Part shown: piece after piece, positions 9,473 to 20,135 of the stretch
How positions within the stretch are numbered: position 1 is the stretch's first letter
Layout of the letters: the number at the start of each line of letters is the position of its first letter
Source of the DNA: Sporosarcina pasteurii
GTDB lineage: Bacteria > Bacillota > Bacilli > Bacillales_A > Planococcaceae
DNA length: 64,000 nucleotides
Reading direction: 5' to 3'
Assembly: GCF_041295575.1 (NCBI RefSeq)
Contig: NZ_CP160452.1
Span: 1,550,001 to 1,614,000 of the forward strand
Notes under the pieces: generated by a model
Database searches by the model: none
Told to the model about the DNA's origin: nothing
Seen by the model: only the letters and a program-made list of their open reading frames with translations
Translations under genes and position numbers: made by a program

Positions 9473-10440
9473 TAGTTTTCCCCTTTCCGCATTGTTTCTA
9501 AGAAAAGCGCTGCCCCTTTTTCAGGTTCATCGATAAACATATGAGTCACTGCGCCAGCAAATTTTCCATCTTGAATGACGGGACTTCCACTCATTCCCTG
9601 TAATATACCGCCAGTTGTTTCAATAAGCTTAGAATCGGTTAGTTTAAAATGAAATTGATCCTGCTCAACATTTGTGATTTCAATTGAAAAAGACTCAACT
9701 TCTGTCCCTTTAACCGTTGTAAATATTTCTGCTTTGCCAACCTTTACGTCTCGTTGGTGCATAATCTGTAATGGTTCGGATAACACTTCCTTGTAGGAGT
9801 TATTCCATGAACCAAATATTCCATATACACCATTTTTATGAATCTTTCCGAGTGTTCCCTTATCTTTGACAATCGTGGAAATTTTATATCCAGGATTTCC
9901 TGGTGAGCTCTTTCTAATTTGCTCAATTTCCGATAAATGAATGGTTCCATCTTTGAATGATGGGGGTGATTTGAATGAACTATCAATAATTTGATGGCCG
10001 AGTGCACCGTATGTTTTCTTCTCAGGATCAACATACGTTAAGGTTCCTGTGCCTTCTGTGCTATCTTTTAGGAATGGAAGTAATTGTTTCAATGCTTCGT
10101 TATCCGATCGGACTGTAAGTGTTTCCCCATTTCTAGTCAGTAGAACTGAGATATCTTCTTTATTTCCAACTCTTGTTAATGCGTCTTCAAAATTTTCAAC
10201 ATTCGATATGATGGCACCATCTACTTGTCCGATTAGATCTCCAGCTTTCAACCATTCATCTTTGCCAAGTAAAACATCATTCGTTAGAAAAACACCTGAC
10301 AAATCCATTTTAATACCGATTGAATGCCCCATCGGAATCAGTGATTTGTCATTTGCGGACGCGATACCCGAATTGACTGGCAAAAACATTAAGACGACAG
10401 AAAACGATACCATCAACTTAAACTGCTTACTCCATCCCAT
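9472..10440 (-). CDS. spoIVB: SpoIVB S55 serine peptidase
   Basis: Protein of 322 aa with an N-terminal membrane/signal segment (residues 6-28), a PDZ domain (about 50-115) and an S55 peptidase domain. The catalytic residues are all present: His149 in GALGHQ, Asp269 in LTDSKL and Ser284 in GMSGSP, with the same Asp-to-Ser distance of 15 as in B. subtilis. SpoIVB is made in the forespore, secreted, and triggers pro-sigma-K processing. At 322 aa it is about 100 residues shorter than the B. subtilis protein, the loss lying on the N-terminal side of the PDZ domain. It lies next to recN and spo0A as in other spore formers. Confidence 0.96.
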   Translation of the reverse strand: MGWSKQFKLMVSFSVVLMFLPVNSGIASANDKSLIPMGHSIGIKMDLSGVFLTNDVLLGKDEWLKAGDLIGQVDGAIISNVENFEDALTRVGNKEDISVLLTRNGETLTVRSDNEALKQLLPFLKDSTEGTGTLTYVDPEKKTYGALGHQIIDSSFKSPPSFKDGTIHLSEIEQIRKSSPGNPGYKISTIVKDKGTLGKIHKNGVYGIFGSWNNSYKEVLSEPLQIMHQRDVKVGKAEIFTTVKGTEVESFSIEITNVEQDQFHFKLTDSKLIETTGGILQGMSGSPVIQDGKFAGAVTHMFIDEPEKGAALFLETMRKGEN

Positions 10441-10630
10441 GTTTCACCTCCTAAGAATTAAGATACTATTGGTATGTCCGTTAGGCGAAATCTTATGAGA
10501 GGGTAAAATAAGCAATTAAGGAACGTGTTAGCGATTTCATAAAAACCCTTATTAAATTCATTAAGTTTTAAGTCAAATAATGCTATTTCCATATATTACA
10601 TAATACAAACATCAATAAAGTTGTCTCTTG

Positions 10631-12334
10631 TTACATTTTTTGTAAAGTTTTTTTGCGTTCAGCAGCTAATGAAAGTAACTCCTCGGCATGTTTTAATGTT
10701 AACTCTGTTGTTTCAGCACCAGATAACATACGAGACAGTTCATTAGTTCTTTCTTTATCATGAACATTTTCGATTGATGTCATCGTACGCTCATTTTTCA
10801 CTTCTTTTTTTATGAGATAATGTTGATCCGCCATTGCAGCTACTTGAGGTAAATGAGAAATACATAGCACTTGGGAGTGTCTGGCAACCATTGCAATTTT
10901 TTCTGCAATTGCCTGTGCTACTCTTCCACTAACGCCTGTATCCACTTCATCGAAAATAATTGATGTAACGCCTTGATGCTTCGAGAAAATTGTTTTTAAA
11001 GCCAACATTAAACGTGACAATTCTCCTCCTGATGCGACGGCTACCAGTGGCTTTAAAGGTTCGCCCACATTCGTTGCGATATGAAAAGCCACTTCATCAT
11101 AACCATTGACGTCAAATTCATTTGCCTTTTTTTGTGTAATCATCACTTTAAAGGATGCTTTTTCCATATGTAATTGCTGAAGTTGTTCCATAATCGCTGC
11201 TTCTAAACGTTTAGCAGCTTCAATACGAATTATCGATAATTCCTCTGCCTCAACTTCCAAGTCTTTCATAATTTGAGCAAGTTTAACTTGATCTGCATGG
11301 AGTCTTTCATCTCGATTCATTAATTGATCTAACTCATCTGCAATCTTATCCCGATAAAGTAAAATGTCCTCTATCGTTTGCCCGTACTTTCGTTTTAATG
11401 ATAATAGCAATGCGAGCCGTTCTTCCACTTCATTAAGTCTTGCAGGATCAAATTCTAAATCGTCGATAATGTTTTTCAACTCGTACCCAGTCTCCTGGAG
11501 TGCGTAAAAACTATTGGCCACAGTCTCATAGTGGGGGGATAATTTTTTATCAACGCCAGTAGCATCTTCCAAATCACTCATCGCTGCTCCAACCCAGTCT
11601 AACGCATGTGTGTCTCCACTTATTGCTTCGTACGCAGTGTTTAAACGTTCGTATAGTCTACTGAAGTTTTGCAGTTTACGCTGTTCATCTTCAAGTGCTT
11701 CTTCCTCACCAATCGTTAGGTTTGCGTTATTAATTTCGGTCAGTTGGAAAGAATATAAGTCAATACGCTGGGCAATTTGCTGCTCGTTTTCATTTGCAGT
11801 TTCAAGCTTTTTCTTTAACTTAGTATAGTTTGAGTAAGTTTCTGTATAACTATGATAAGCTTTCTCCATTTTCTTTCCAGCAAATTGATCAAGTAAATGA
11901 ATATGTCTACGCTCATGCATTAACTCCTGGTTTTCATGCTGGCCATGGATATCAATTAAGCTCGCCCCAACTTCACGCATGATTGCGATTGTAACGAGCT
12001 TTCCGTTAATACGACAAACACTTTTTCCGTTCGCATTAATATCGCGTCGTAATATAATGGTCTCTTCATCGGCTTGTATACCGAAATTTTCTAGCGTACG
12101 TAGCACAGGATGTGTAGGGTCTTCTATCATAAAGAGACCTTCTAGTTCCGCCCTATCTGCCCCGTGTCGAATAAAGCCTTGGGATCCTCGACCACCTGCC
12201 AAAAGCTGAACAGCATCTATAATAATAGACTTCCCTGCCCCTGTTTCTCCTGTTAGCACTGTAAGACCTTTTTTAAAAGATACGTCTAAATGTTTAATGA
12301 TTGCGAAGTTTCTTATTGTAAGTTCATTTAACAA
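10631..12334 (-). CDS. recN: DNA repair protein RecN
   Basis: Protein of 567 aa of the SMC-like RecN family. Walker A is GETGAGKSIIIDA near the N-terminus, a coiled coil occupies the middle, and SGGELSRLMLALK, IFDEVDTGVSGRVA and CISHLPQVA make the C-terminal ATPase half. It acts early in double-strand break repair. The start is TTG at 12334 with GGTGAG about 5 nt upstream, matching the family N-terminus MLxELxIxNFAII. It lies 15 nt downstream of argR, so the two are probably one transcript. Confidence 0.97.
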   Translation of the reverse strand: MLNELTIRNFAIIKHLDVSFKKGLTVLTGETGAGKSIIIDAVQLLAGGRGSQGFIRHGADRAELEGLFMIEDPTHPVLRTLENFGIQADEETIILRRDINANGKSVCRINGKLVTIAIMREVGASLIDIHGQHENQELMHERRHIHLLDQFAGKKMEKAYHSYTETYSNYTKLKKKLETANENEQQIAQRIDLYSFQLTEINNANLTIGEEEALEDEQRKLQNFSRLYERLNTAYEAISGDTHALDWVGAAMSDLEDATGVDKKLSPHYETVANSFYALQETGYELKNIIDDLEFDPARLNEVEERLALLLSLKRKYGQTIEDILLYRDKIADELDQLMNRDERLHADQVKLAQIMKDLEVEAEELSIIRIEAAKRLEAAIMEQLQQLHMEKASFKVMITQKKANEFDVNGYDEVAFHIATNVGEPLKPLVAVASGGELSRLMLALKTIFSKHQGVTSIIFDEVDTGVSGRVAQAIAEKIAMVARHSQVLCISHLPQVAAMADQHYLIKKEVKNERTMTSIENVHDKERTNELSRMLSGAETTELTLKHAEELLSLAAERKKTLQKM

Positions 12335-12349
12335 GTTTGCTCACCACTT

Positions 12350-12799
12350 TCAAAGCATCGCAAGTAATTTTTCTCTTACATTGTCTATATACGATTCATC
12401 TTTACAAATAATTAAACAAGTATCGTCTCCGCAAATTGTCCCTAGCATTTCATCCCACTTCAAATGATCGAGTAAAGAGCCTATTGCCTGGGCATTGCCC
12501 GGTAACGTTTTTAATACTAAAAAGTGCCCTGCACCATCTATACTAACAAAAGCATCCGTTAACGCACGGTGAAGTTTTTGCTCGGTATTGTATTCGTGGA
12601 TTCTAGGCAAGCTATATTTGTATCCGCCAGATGCTGTCGGTACTTTAATCAGATGCATTTCTTTAATATCACGAGAAATTGTCGCTTGCGTGACGTCTAC
12701 ACCGGCATCTTTTAAACTTTGTACAAGTTGATCTTGCGTTTCAATTTCGTATTTCGAAATAATATCACGAATACGAATATGTCTATGTCCTTTATTCAT
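12350..12799 (-). CDS. argR: Arginine repressor ArgR/AhrC
   Basis: Protein of 149 aa. The N-terminal winged helix carries [13 protein letters not shown] and [12 protein letters not shown], and the C-terminal oligomerisation/arginine-binding domain carries [11 protein letters not shown] and [12 protein letters not shown]. With arginine bound, a hexamer represses arginine synthesis and activates catabolic genes. Gene order (tlyA-argR-recN) matches Bacillus. A hairpin precedes it, so it may have its own promoter in the 105-nt gap. Confidence 0.97.
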   Translation of the reverse strand: MNKGHRHIRIRDIISKYEIETQDQLVQSLKDAGVDVTQATISRDIKEMHLIKVPTASGGYKYSLPRIHEYNTEQKLHRALTDAFVSIDGAGHFLVLKTLPGNAQAIGSLLDHLKWDEMLGTICGDDTCLIICKDESYIDNVREKLLAML

Positions 12800-12881
12800 A
12801 TAAATTCCTCCTAGTTCGGCATCGGAAATAATTTCTATTTAGTATTTGCGTTAGGTATGACAAAGTTTGCTTATAATATAG

Positions 12882-12906
12882 GAAAAGCGCGCAAAAAGCG
12901 CGCGCT
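12882..12906 (-). terminator. GC-rich hairpin at the end of tlyA
   Basis: AGCGCGC / GCGCGCT arms with a short loop, overlapping the tlyA stop and followed on the minus strand by TTTTCC. It is a probable terminator or attenuating hairpin between tlyA and argR. Confidence 0.6.
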
Positions 12907-13726
12907 AATTTAACTCTTTGTAAGCCTTAGAAATGAGCGCATCAAACATATCGGCATTAAAATTTCTTTCAGCTGTTTCTTCGGCTCTTAAATGAAATAG
13001 AAATTCGATATTCCCTTCTCCCCCTGTGACAGGTGAGTAGGAAGCGTCGTGTAATGTATAGCCTTCTTCGTAGGCAACTTCTGCAACTTTTTCCAACACT
13101 TCTAAATGAGTTGATCGTTCCCTCACAACGCCTTTCTTCCCAACTTTTCCTTTACCTGCTTCAAATTGAGGTTTCACGAGCGCGATTACATCGCCTCCGT
13201 TTACGATAATGTTCTTCAATGCAGGTAAAATTAAGCTTAATGAAATAAATGATACATCAATCGTAGCAAATGAGGGCAATCCATTCTCGAACATGTCGGT
13301 CGTTGCATATCTAAAATTCGTCCGCTCCATCACAGTAACTCGCTCATCTTGTCTAATTTTCCATGCTAACTGGTTATAACCGACATCTAATGCATAACAA
13401 TGTTTCGCGCCATTTTGTAAGGCACAATCCGTAAATCCACCCGTAGATGCACCGATATCAAGGACAATTTTATCTTCCACTGTCACATCAAAGACTTCCA
13501 ATGCTTTTTCAAGCTTGAGACCGCCTCGACTCACGTATTTTAACGTATTTCCTTTTACAGTTAACGGAGCATCGACAGCTATTTTTTCCCCTGGTTTATC
13601 AATTCGCGTCTCTTCTGAATAAACAATCCCTGCCATGATTGAACGTTTCGCTTGTTCACGCGTATCAACTAAGCCTCTTTTCACTAATAGAACGTCTATG
13701 CGTTCTTTCGGTTCACGCTGACTCAT
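12905..13726 (-). CDS. tlyA: TlyA-family rRNA 2'-O-methyltransferase
   Basis: Protein of 273 aa: an S4 RNA-binding domain (residues 9-65, [11 protein letters not shown]) followed by an FtsJ-like methyltransferase domain with the SAM motif [11 protein letters not shown] (about 90-100). The B. subtilis name is yqxC. Homologues methylate ribosomal RNA and some have haemolysin-like annotations; rRNA methylation is the supported role. The start ATG overlaps the end of dxs by 4 nt, so translation is coupled. Confidence 0.93.
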   Translation of the reverse strand: MSQREPKERIDVLLVKRGLVDTREQAKRSIMAGIVYSEETRIDKPGEKIAVDAPLTVKGNTLKYVSRGGLKLEKALEVFDVTVEDKIVLDIGASTGGFTDCALQNGAKHCYALDVGYNQLAWKIRQDERVTVMERTNFRYATTDMFENGLPSFATIDVSFISLSLILPALKNIIVNGGDVIALVKPQFEAGKGKVGKKGVVRERSTHLEVLEKVAEVAYEEGYTLHDASYSPVTGGEGNIEFLFHLRAEETAERNFNADMFDALISKAYKELN

Positions 13727-15627
13727 ACACTTTCTCTTTTCAATATATATTTTTTAACTAAGTCATGTACATTCATAGCTAAATTTTCAGAAGTCATTCC
13801 GATTTCAGCTAATAACTGTGGTACATCTCCATGCTCAATAAATTGATCTGGTATTCCCATTCTCTCAATCGGCGCAGCATTATAAGATACATCATGCGCG
13901 TATTCTAATACCGCGCTCCCAAAACCACCGGCAAGTACAGCTTCTTCTACTGTTATAATTGGTATTTCTTGACTGAATAATTCGTCAAGCATCTTGGTAT
14001 CGAGTGGTTTGATGAATCGTGCATTCACCACCATGACTTCTATTCCTCTTTCCGACAACAAATCTGCGGCATCTAAAGCCATTGGTATACTTGTACCAAA
14101 AGTTAAAATAGCCGCATCTCCACCACGACGCAAGACTTCCCAAGTTCCAATAGGAATTGGCTGTAAAGTTTCATCTAGATGAACTCCTAAACCATTTCCA
14201 CGCGGATATCGAATTGCTATCGGTCCATCATTATAATCCATTGCAGTTTTCACCATATGCTGCCCTTCATTTTCATCTTTAGGCATCATAATGACCAAAT
14301 TCGGCATATGACGTAAAAACGCAATGTCATAAACGCCCTGGTGTGTTTCTCCATCTGCGCCTACAAGACCAGCTCGATCAATTCCGATAACGACATTTAA
14401 ATTTTGTCGAGAAATATCGTGAAGCATTTGGTCGTAAGATCTTTGTAAAAATGTCGAATAAATCGACAGAAAAGGCTTCATACCTTGAGTTGCAAGACCT
14501 GCCGCCATTGTTGTTGCATGCTGCTCCGCAATTCCAACGTCAAAAAAGCGTTCCGGGAACTCTTCTGCAAAAGCCTCTAATTTCGAGCCGACTGGCATTG
14601 CCGGTGTAATGGCTACAACTCGCTTATCATCCCGCGCAATTTCGCTAACAGTATCAGCAATCAAGCCGCTCCATGACGGCGCAGATGCTGTTGACTTCAC
14701 AAAATCGCCCGTTTCAATTTTATACGGACCTGTCCCGTGCCAAGTACCGATTTTATCGTTTTCAGCAGGACGATACCCTTTCCCTTTTTTCGTAATCACA
14801 TGAAAAAGAATTGGCCCTTCCATTTTTTTGGCATAATTTAAATTACGTTCTAAATCTACAAAATCATGGCCATCAACTGGACCAAGATAAGTGAAACCTA
14901 GTTCTTCGAAAAAGACCCCTGACACCAGTAAATATTTTAAGCTGTCTTTTACACGTTCAGCAGCCGTAGCAACTTTACCACCAACTGCTGGAATCTTTTT
15001 CAAAATATACTCTAACTCATCTTTCGCTGAGTTGTATTTTCCAGCAGTACGAAGTTTTCCTAAGATGGAGTGTAAAGCGCCTACGTTTGGGGCAATGGAC
15101 ATTTCATTATCATTTAAAATCACAATCATATTCGTTTTCTCGTGTCCAATATGATTTAACGCTTCTAGCGCCATACCGCCCGTTAACGCACCATCACCGA
15201 TAATCGGTAATACGTAATTGTCTTCTCCTTTAATATCACGTGCAACTGCCATCCCCATTGCAGCCGATAAAGAAGTCGAACTATGGCCCGCTTCCCAGAC
15301 ATCGTGTTCACTTTCGTCCATTTTAGGAAATCCGCAAAGCCCTTTATATTGTCTTAACGTATCAAATTCACTTGCCCGTCCAGTTAGAATTTTATGAACG
15401 TATGCTTGATGACCGACGTCCCATAAAAACTTATCATTCGGACTATCAAAAAGTTTGTGTAGAATTAATGTTAACTCTACAACGCCAAGGTTTGGACCAA
15501 TATGACCACCAGTAACAGATAATTTCTCGATTAGGAAGGAGCGAATGTTAGTTGCAAGTTCTTTCAATTGCTCATTATCGAGCTGTTTAATAAAAGATGG
15601 ATTGTTAATTTTTGTAAGATCCACCAC
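13723..15627 (-). CDS. dxs: 1-deoxy-D-xylulose-5-phosphate synthase
   Basis: About 634 aa. Thiamine-diphosphate motif [15 protein letters not shown]...NDNEMSI, the conserved histidine in GHIGPNLG, and the transketolase-like C-terminal domain [18 protein letters not shown] are all visible. It condenses pyruvate and glyceraldehyde 3-phosphate in the first step of the MEP isoprenoid pathway; ispA sits just upstream and ispG at the far end of the window. Several GTG codons occur at the start. The one at 15627 is 7 nt from AAGGTG and is preferred; 15624 gives the more typical MDL N-terminus. Confidence 0.97.
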   Translation of the reverse strand: MVDLTKINNPSFIKQLDNEQLKELATNIRSFLIEKLSVTGGHIGPNLGVVELTLILHKLFDSPNDKFLWDVGHQAYVHKILTGRASEFDTLRQYKGLCGFPKMDESEHDVWEAGHSSTSLSAAMGMAVARDIKGEDNYVLPIIGDGALTGGMALEALNHIGHEKTNMIVILNDNEMSIAPNVGALHSILGKLRTAGKYNSAKDELEYILKKIPAVGGKVATAAERVKDSLKYLLVSGVFFEELGFTYLGPVDGHDFVDLERNLNYAKKMEGPILFHVITKKGKGYRPAENDKIGTWHGTGPYKIETGDFVKSTASAPSWSGLIADTVSEIARDDKRVVAITPAMPVGSKLEAFAEEFPERFFDVGIAEQHATTMAAGLATQGMKPFLSIYSTFLQRSYDQMLHDISRQNLNVVIGIDRAGLVGADGETHQGVYDIAFLRHMPNLVIMMPKDENEGQHMVKTAMDYNDGPIAIRYPRGNGLGVHLDETLQPIPIGTWEVLRRGGDAAILTFGTSIPMALDAADLLSERGIEVMVVNARFIKPLDTKMLDELFSQEIPIITVEEAVLAGGFGSAVLEYAHDVSYNAAPIERMGIPDQFIEHGDVPQLLAEIGMTSENLAMNVHDLVKKYILKRESV

Positions 15628-15717
15628 TATCACACACCTTCACAAATTAATAACGACGTTCATTGTTATCCTTCATCTCATTATAACAACTGAAACGCTC
15701 AGTACAAGAATTTCAAG

Positions 15718-16605
15718 TTAAAAATTCCGTTCTACAATATAGTCTGCAAAGAGCGCTAGTAAAGAATCGTCCTTTTCTAAAAAGGCTAATGATTGTTTCG
15801 CTAGCGAATGATGGTGCATCAATTGTTTTTTAGCACCTTCAAGCCCTAAAACAATAGGATAAGTTGTCTTTTCACTCGATTCGTCACTTCCAGCGTTTTT
15901 ACCTAATTCTTCGGTTGTTGATGTCACATCTAAAATGTCATCTTGAATTTGAAAGGCAAGTCCTATATTTTCAGCATAGACTTTAATCGCTTTCATTTTT
16001 TCGGCTTCTATATCTGCAAGTATGCCACCCGCCTCGATACAATAGGTAAGTAGCGCACCTGTTTTATTTAAATGAATTAATTCTAAATCTTGTAATGTTA
16101 AACTTTTTTTCTCGCCCTCAAGATCTAAAACTTGTCCAGCGACCATCCCTTTTGCACCAGATGCAATTGCTAATAAACGAATCAATTCAATACTTTTTTC
16201 TGGACGTATATTCGGTAAACTAGCTAATGTTTCAAAAGCAAGTGTTTGTAGTGCATCTCCAGCAAGTATCGCCATCGCTTCACCGTACACTTTATGATTC
16301 GTCGGTTTTCCTCGACGCATATCGTCATCGTCCATGCTTGGTAAATCATCGTGTATAAGAGAGTATGTATGAATTAGTTCAATCGCTGCTGCGACTTCCA
16401 ATGCATGATCCGCATGAACGTCTAGGTCTTCAAGTGTTGCTAAAACTAGTAATGGGCGAATTCGTTTTCCACCTGCATGAATTGAATACAACATAGACGA
16501 TTGTAAACTCTCTGGAATATCTTTTTTCATTAAAAGCGTATGTAAAGTATCGTTAATTCTCGGTGTGTGCGCTTCAATAAATTGCTCTAGTTTACCCTTC
16601 ATCAT
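15718..16605 (-). CDS. ispA: Farnesyl diphosphate synthase (polyprenyl synthetase)
   Basis: About 295 aa. The two aspartate-rich motifs, DDLPSMDDDD (first DDxxD) and QIQDDILD (second), define a trans-prenyltransferase, and GGKRIRP is the diphosphate-binding region. It makes geranyl/farnesyl diphosphate for undecaprenol and quinone synthesis. The start at 16605 follows AAAGGTG by a short spacer and overlaps the end of xseB by 14 nt. A longer reading lacks a ribosome binding site. A gap of about 90 nt separates it from dxs. Confidence 0.95.
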   Translation of the reverse strand: MMKGKLEQFIEAHTPRINDTLHTLLMKKDIPESLQSSMLYSIHAGGKRIRPLLVLATLEDLDVHADHALEVAAAIELIHTYSLIHDDLPSMDDDDMRRGKPTNHKVYGEAMAILAGDALQTLAFETLASLPNIRPEKSIELIRLLAIASGAKGMVAGQVLDLEGEKKSLTLQDLELIHLNKTGALLTYCIEAGGILADIEAEKMKAIKVYAENIGLAFQIQDDILDVTSTTEELGKNAGSDESSEKTTYPIVLGLEGAKKQLMHHHSLAKQSLAFLEKDDSLLALFADYIVERNF

Positions 16606-16837
16606 TGTCTGCACCTTTTGTCGGTTCGAAAGGTTCTTTTTCACCGTTCACATCAATAATAGACATTAATTGTTTTTCAGCATTTTGCAATTTCCCTTGA
16701 CAGAACGCAGACAATTCCATTCCTTCTTTGTAGAGCGTAATTGCGTCTTCTAATGGGACATCGCCGGCTTCAAGTTTCTTTACAACTTCTTCTAATTTAA
16801 GCATTGCTTCTTCAAAGCGAATTGGCTCCTCTTTCAA
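16592..16837 (-). CDS. xseB: Exodeoxyribonuclease VII small subunit
   Basis: Protein of 81 aa with the family core RFEEAMLKLEEVVKKLEAGD and LEDAITLYKEGMEL. XseB binds XseA to form exonuclease VII, which degrades single-stranded DNA. It starts immediately after the xseA stop and overlaps ispA, as in Bacillus. Confidence 0.95.
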   Translation of the reverse strand: MKEEPIRFEEAMLKLEEVVKKLEAGDVPLEDAITLYKEGMELSAFCQGKLQNAEKQLMSIIDVNGEKEPFEPTKGADNDEG

Positions 16838-18193
16838 TTAACTCTCCTCCAAGTCATCTTTATGAATTGATTTTATCATAGCTTTTGCGGTACCATCTTG
16901 CATTTTTATGTCGACCGTACTACCGACCTCTAATTTTTCTACTGATTTTTGAACTTTTTCATCTTGATAAACGATGGAATAACCCCGTTCTATGACATGT
17001 AAGGGATTTAATGAAGTTAACATTCGTACAGTTGACGAAAAACGATTTTGGCGTTGTTTTAAGTCATGTGTAGATGTTGTCATTAACCGATTCGTTAACA
17101 CACTTATCTCACGGGCGGCCTCATTGACGCGGTACATTGGGGACATCGTTTTTAATCGATTGGTTAATCGTTCTAATTGGACTTCATCTCGCTCAATGAT
17201 GGATTTGGGACTTCTCCTTAACCTCTCATCCAGATGAATGTGCTTTTCGATAAATGGTCGATAAAGTCGTTCAGGGAATTGGAGTGGATATGAGGTTTGA
17301 AGCGTTGTTAATCGTTTTTGTTCATGTTTTATTTTATAAGAGAAGGCACGATACAATGCACGTTTTCTATCGAGTGTTCTATCTATCAATTCTTCTCGTG
17401 ATGGAACGGCTAATTCTGCAGCAGCTGTCGGCGTCGGTGCTCTTTTATCCGCAACAAAATCTGCAATCGTCGTATCCGTTTCGTGTCCGACAGCACTAAT
17501 TACCGGAATGCGACTAGAAAAAATAGCCCGCGCGACAATTTCTTCGTTAAATGCCCACAAATCTTCAATAGACCCACCACCACGTCCAACAATAAGGACA
17601 TCGATGCCACTATAACGATTCGCCTGTTCAATTGCCTCGACAATGGATGGTGCTGCTTGCGAACCTTGGACAACGGCTGGAAATAAGAGTATTTCAGCTA
17701 ATGGGTAACGCCTTGAGATTGTCGAACAAATATCTTGTATCGCTGCACCTGTTTGAGCTGTTACAACACCGACCGTAGCGGGGTAAGTAGGTAACGGAAC
17801 TTTCCATTTTTCATTAAACAATCCTTCTTGTTCCAGCTTTTCTTTCAATTGTTCAAACGCAAGATATAGTGCACCAATTCCGTCCGGTTGCATCGTTTGG
17901 ACATAGAGTTGATATTGTCCGCTCGCTTCATAGACAGAAACATCCCCTATAATGAGTACGTTCATGCCATTTTCTGGTCTGAATTTTAATTTGAGTGCGT
18001 TCATTTTAAACATAACTGCACGAATACGACTTTTGTCATCTTTTAAAGTGAAATAAATATGTCCACTCGGATGAAGCGTGACGTTTGAAAGCTCTCCTTT
18101 CACGTACACTTGCCGTAAATGTGGATCCGCATCGAACTTTCTTTTCACATATTTCGTTAATGCTTGGACAGTTAAATATGGATTTTTTGTCAC
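16838..18193 (-). CDS. xseA: Exodeoxyribonuclease VII large subunit
   Basis: Protein of 451 aa: an N-terminal OB-fold (residues 5-100, VYVKGELSNVTLHPSGHIYF) and the nuclease core with VGVVTAQTGAAIQDI, VGRGGGSIEDLWAFN and ISAVGHETDTTIADFVADKRAPTP split by short gaps. The tail is a predicted coiled coil. It abuts xseB, its partner subunit. Confidence 0.97.
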   Translation of the reverse strand: MTKNPYLTVQALTKYVKRKFDADPHLRQVYVKGELSNVTLHPSGHIYFTLKDDKSRIRAVMFKMNALKLKFRPENGMNVLIIGDVSVYEASGQYQLYVQTMQPDGIGALYLAFEQLKEKLEQEGLFNEKWKVPLPTYPATVGVVTAQTGAAIQDICSTISRRYPLAEILLFPAVVQGSQAAPSIVEAIEQANRYSGIDVLIVGRGGGSIEDLWAFNEEIVARAIFSSRIPVISAVGHETDTTIADFVADKRAPTPTAAAELAVPSREELIDRTLDRKRALYRAFSYKIKHEQKRLTTLQTSYPLQFPERLYRPFIEKHIHLDERLRRSPKSIIERDEVQLERLTNRLKTMSPMYRVNEAAREISVLTNRLMTTSTHDLKQRQNRFSSTVRMLTSLNPLHVIERGYSIVYQDEKVQKSVEKLEVGSTVDIKMQDGTAKAMIKSIHKDDLEES

Positions 18194-18219
18194 TTGTACG
18201 CCTCCTCCTTGAACGGATA

Positions 18220-18254
18220 GAAACGCTGTTCTACTTTATGAAGAACAGCGTTTC
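18220..18254 (-). terminator. Hairpin between folD and xseA
   Basis: Perfect 13-bp arms GAAACGCTGTTCT / AGAACAGCGTTTC with a 9-nt loop. No long T tract follows on the minus strand, so it may be a partial terminator or an mRNA-stabilising structure. Confidence 0.6.
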
Positions 18255-18267
18255 ATACACCTTGATG

Positions 18268-19140
18268 TTATTTATCTTCGTGTTTTCCCGAAACGCACAC
18301 CCGTTCAGCACTGAGTAGTGTGTTTTTGAGCAACATCGTAATCGTCATCGGTCCTACTCCACCAGGTACTGGCGTTATCAGTGAAGATTTTTCTTTCACA
18401 TCGTCAAAATCTACATCTCCACATAACTTTCCGTTTTCATCTCGGTTCATACCGACATCAATCACAACGGCGCCTTCTTTCACATGATCCGCTTTAATAA
18501 ACTTCGCCATACCAATTGCGACAATCAAAATATCAGCTTGCTTTGTATGGTGTGCTAAATCTTTTGTTCGGGAATGACAATAAGTAACTGTTGCATCTCG
18601 CTGCAATAATAGTTGGCCCATTGGTTTACCAACAATATTACTGCGTCCAATGATAACGGCATGCTTCCCTTTGATTTGTGTATTTGTTCGTTCAAGCAAT
18701 TTAATGATTCCGTAAGGTGTACAAGACAAATAAGCATTTTGACCAATGATCATCTTTCCAACATTCACCGGATGAAAACCGTCCACATCTTTCGCTGAAT
18801 CAATGGCCAAAATCACACGATTTTCATCGATATGCTTTGGCAAAGGTAATTGCACAAGGATTCCATGAATCGTATCATCGTCATTTAATTGGGCAATACG
18901 TTCCAGTATTTCTTGCTCACTTACCGTAGCTGCCAACTGAATCAACTCGGATTTCATACCTGCTTCAACACTTGATTTTTGTTTGTTTTTAACATATGTA
19001 TGAGAAGCAGGGTCATCTCCTACAATGATTACTGCTAGTCCAGGAGTACATCCTTTATTTTTAAGATTTTGTACACGCTCTTTAATTTCTTCACGAATGA
19101 TATTCCCTATTGCTCTTCCATCAATTAATTTTTCGTCCAC
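18268..19140 (-). CDS. folD: Bifunctional methylenetetrahydrofolate dehydrogenase/cyclohydrolase FolD
   Basis: Protein of 290 aa. YVKNKQK contains the catalytic Tyr and Lys, the NADP fold shows [17 protein letters not shown], and the C-terminal signature is [13 protein letters not shown]. It interconverts 5,10-methylene- and 10-formyl-THF. GTG start at 19140 with GGAGG 8 nt upstream. Confidence 0.97.
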   Translation of the reverse strand: MDEKLIDGRAIGNIIREEIKERVQNLKNKGCTPGLAVIIVGDDPASHTYVKNKQKSSVEAGMKSELIQLAATVSEQEILERIAQLNDDDTIHGILVQLPLPKHIDENRVILAIDSAKDVDGFHPVNVGKMIIGQNAYLSCTPYGIIKLLERTNTQIKGKHAVIIGRSNIVGKPMGQLLLQRDATVTYCHSRTKDLAHHTKQADILIVAIGMAKFIKADHVKEGAVVIDVGMNRDENGKLCGDVDFDDVKEKSSLITPVPGGVGPMTITMLLKNTLLSAERVCVSGKHEDK

Positions 19141-19160
19141 TCGTATGTCCTCCAGATCAG

Positions 19161-19544
19161 TTACTTATTTGTCGTAAATTTTGATAGTACACCGTTAACA
19201 AAACGACCCGATTTTTCATCACCAAATGTTTTACTTAGCTCGATTGCCTCATTCATAATGACACGTTCAGGAGCCTCTTCACTATACTGCAATTCAAATA
19301 CCGCAAGTCGTAAAATAGTTCTTTCTATTTTGGGCAAACGATCTAGCGACCAGTTTTCCAAGTTTTCTGTAAGGGCAGCATCTATTTCCTCTCTATGCTG
19401 CATAGTACCGCGCACTAAGTGTTCATAGAAGTGATTCGATTCTTCTTTTACAATAAAAGCAATCGCCTCTTCTATTGATAAATCTAGATTATCTAATTGG
19501 AAAAGCGTTTGAATCGCTTTTTCTCGTGCAACTCGTCTGTTCAT
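19161..19544 (-). CDS. nusB: Transcription antitermination factor NusB
   Basis: About 127 aa from the ATG at 19544, which has GAGGAG 8 nt upstream; longer in-frame readings lack a ribosome binding site. [16 protein letters not shown] and the C-terminal [23 protein letters not shown] are the NusB signature regions. It binds boxA RNA with S10 in rRNA antitermination. It lies 20 nt upstream of folD. Confidence 0.96.
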   Translation of the reverse strand: MNRRVAREKAIQTLFQLDNLDLSIEEAIAFIVKEESNHFYEHLVRGTMQHREEIDAALTENLENWSLDRLPKIERTILRLAVFELQYSEEAPERVIMNEAIELSKTFGDEKSGRFVNGVLSKFTTNK

Positions 19545-19653
19545 CTTCATTTCTCCTCTACTGTTGCTTTCCGGCATTATCATATCATATCCATAAGTTT
19601 CCGGATACAGTAGACTTTTTATACTTCCTAAAAAGAGTTTGTCCAATAAGTAC

Positions 19654-19703
19654 GAAAAAGTAGAGGGAGAGAACTTATAAATAAATTCTCCTCTACTTTT
19701 GTT
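19654..19703 (-). terminator. Hairpin between the Asp23 gene and nusB
   Basis: Arms AAAAAGTAGAGG / CCTCTACTTTT around an AT-rich loop, with T-rich sequence following on the minus strand. It lies downstream of the Asp23 gene. Confidence 0.65.
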
Positions 19704-19728
19704 GTGTACATTTGACAGACTGATGACC

Positions 19729-20118
19729 TCATACTGTTTCGGATTCTATGCCAGTAATATGAATATTTACTTCTTTTGTTTCAAGTGAAGTCATATTGTA
19801 AATTGCATTGCGTACTTGTTTTTGAATTTCAAATGCAACTTCACGTACTGAAAAACCATATTGGACGACACAATAAACATCTACCGTTAGGCCATCTTCT
19901 GACCAACTTGTTTTTACGCCTTTACCATGTTGTGTGCGTCCTAATTTTTCAGCAACACCAGTGGCGAAATTTCCTCTAGTATGCGCGACACCTTTTACTT
20001 CATTCGTCGCAATGCCGATAATGACCTCAAGTACTTCTGGAGCAAGCTGAACACGCCCTAATGCTTCATCTTCGGATGGTGCCATTCCGACAAATGAAGG
20101 CATTTCTTTATCTGCCAT
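19729..20118 (-). CDS. yqhY: Asp23/Gls24 family envelope stress protein (YqhY)
   Basis: Protein of 129 aa; the domain core from about residue 22 reads VQLAPEVLEVIIGIATNEV and VYCVVQYGFSVREVAFEIQ. In B. subtilis YqhY is encoded beside accBC and its loss perturbs acetyl-CoA carboxylase. The same tight neighbourhood occurs here (17 nt after accC), supporting a link to fatty-acid synthesis control. Confidence 0.9.
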   Translation of the reverse strand: MADKEMPSFVGMAPSEDEALGRVQLAPEVLEVIIGIATNEVKGVAHTRGNFATGVAEKLGRTQHGKGVKTSWSEDGLTVDVYCVVQYGFSVREVAFEIQKQVRNAIYNMTSLETKEVNIHITGIESETV

Positions 20119-20135
20119 TTTCAGTTGTCCTCCTT

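Noticed and set aside
12780..12800. ARG box overlapping the argR start (ATGAATAAA)
   Set aside because: The match is only the start codon and first codons, conserved for coding reasons.
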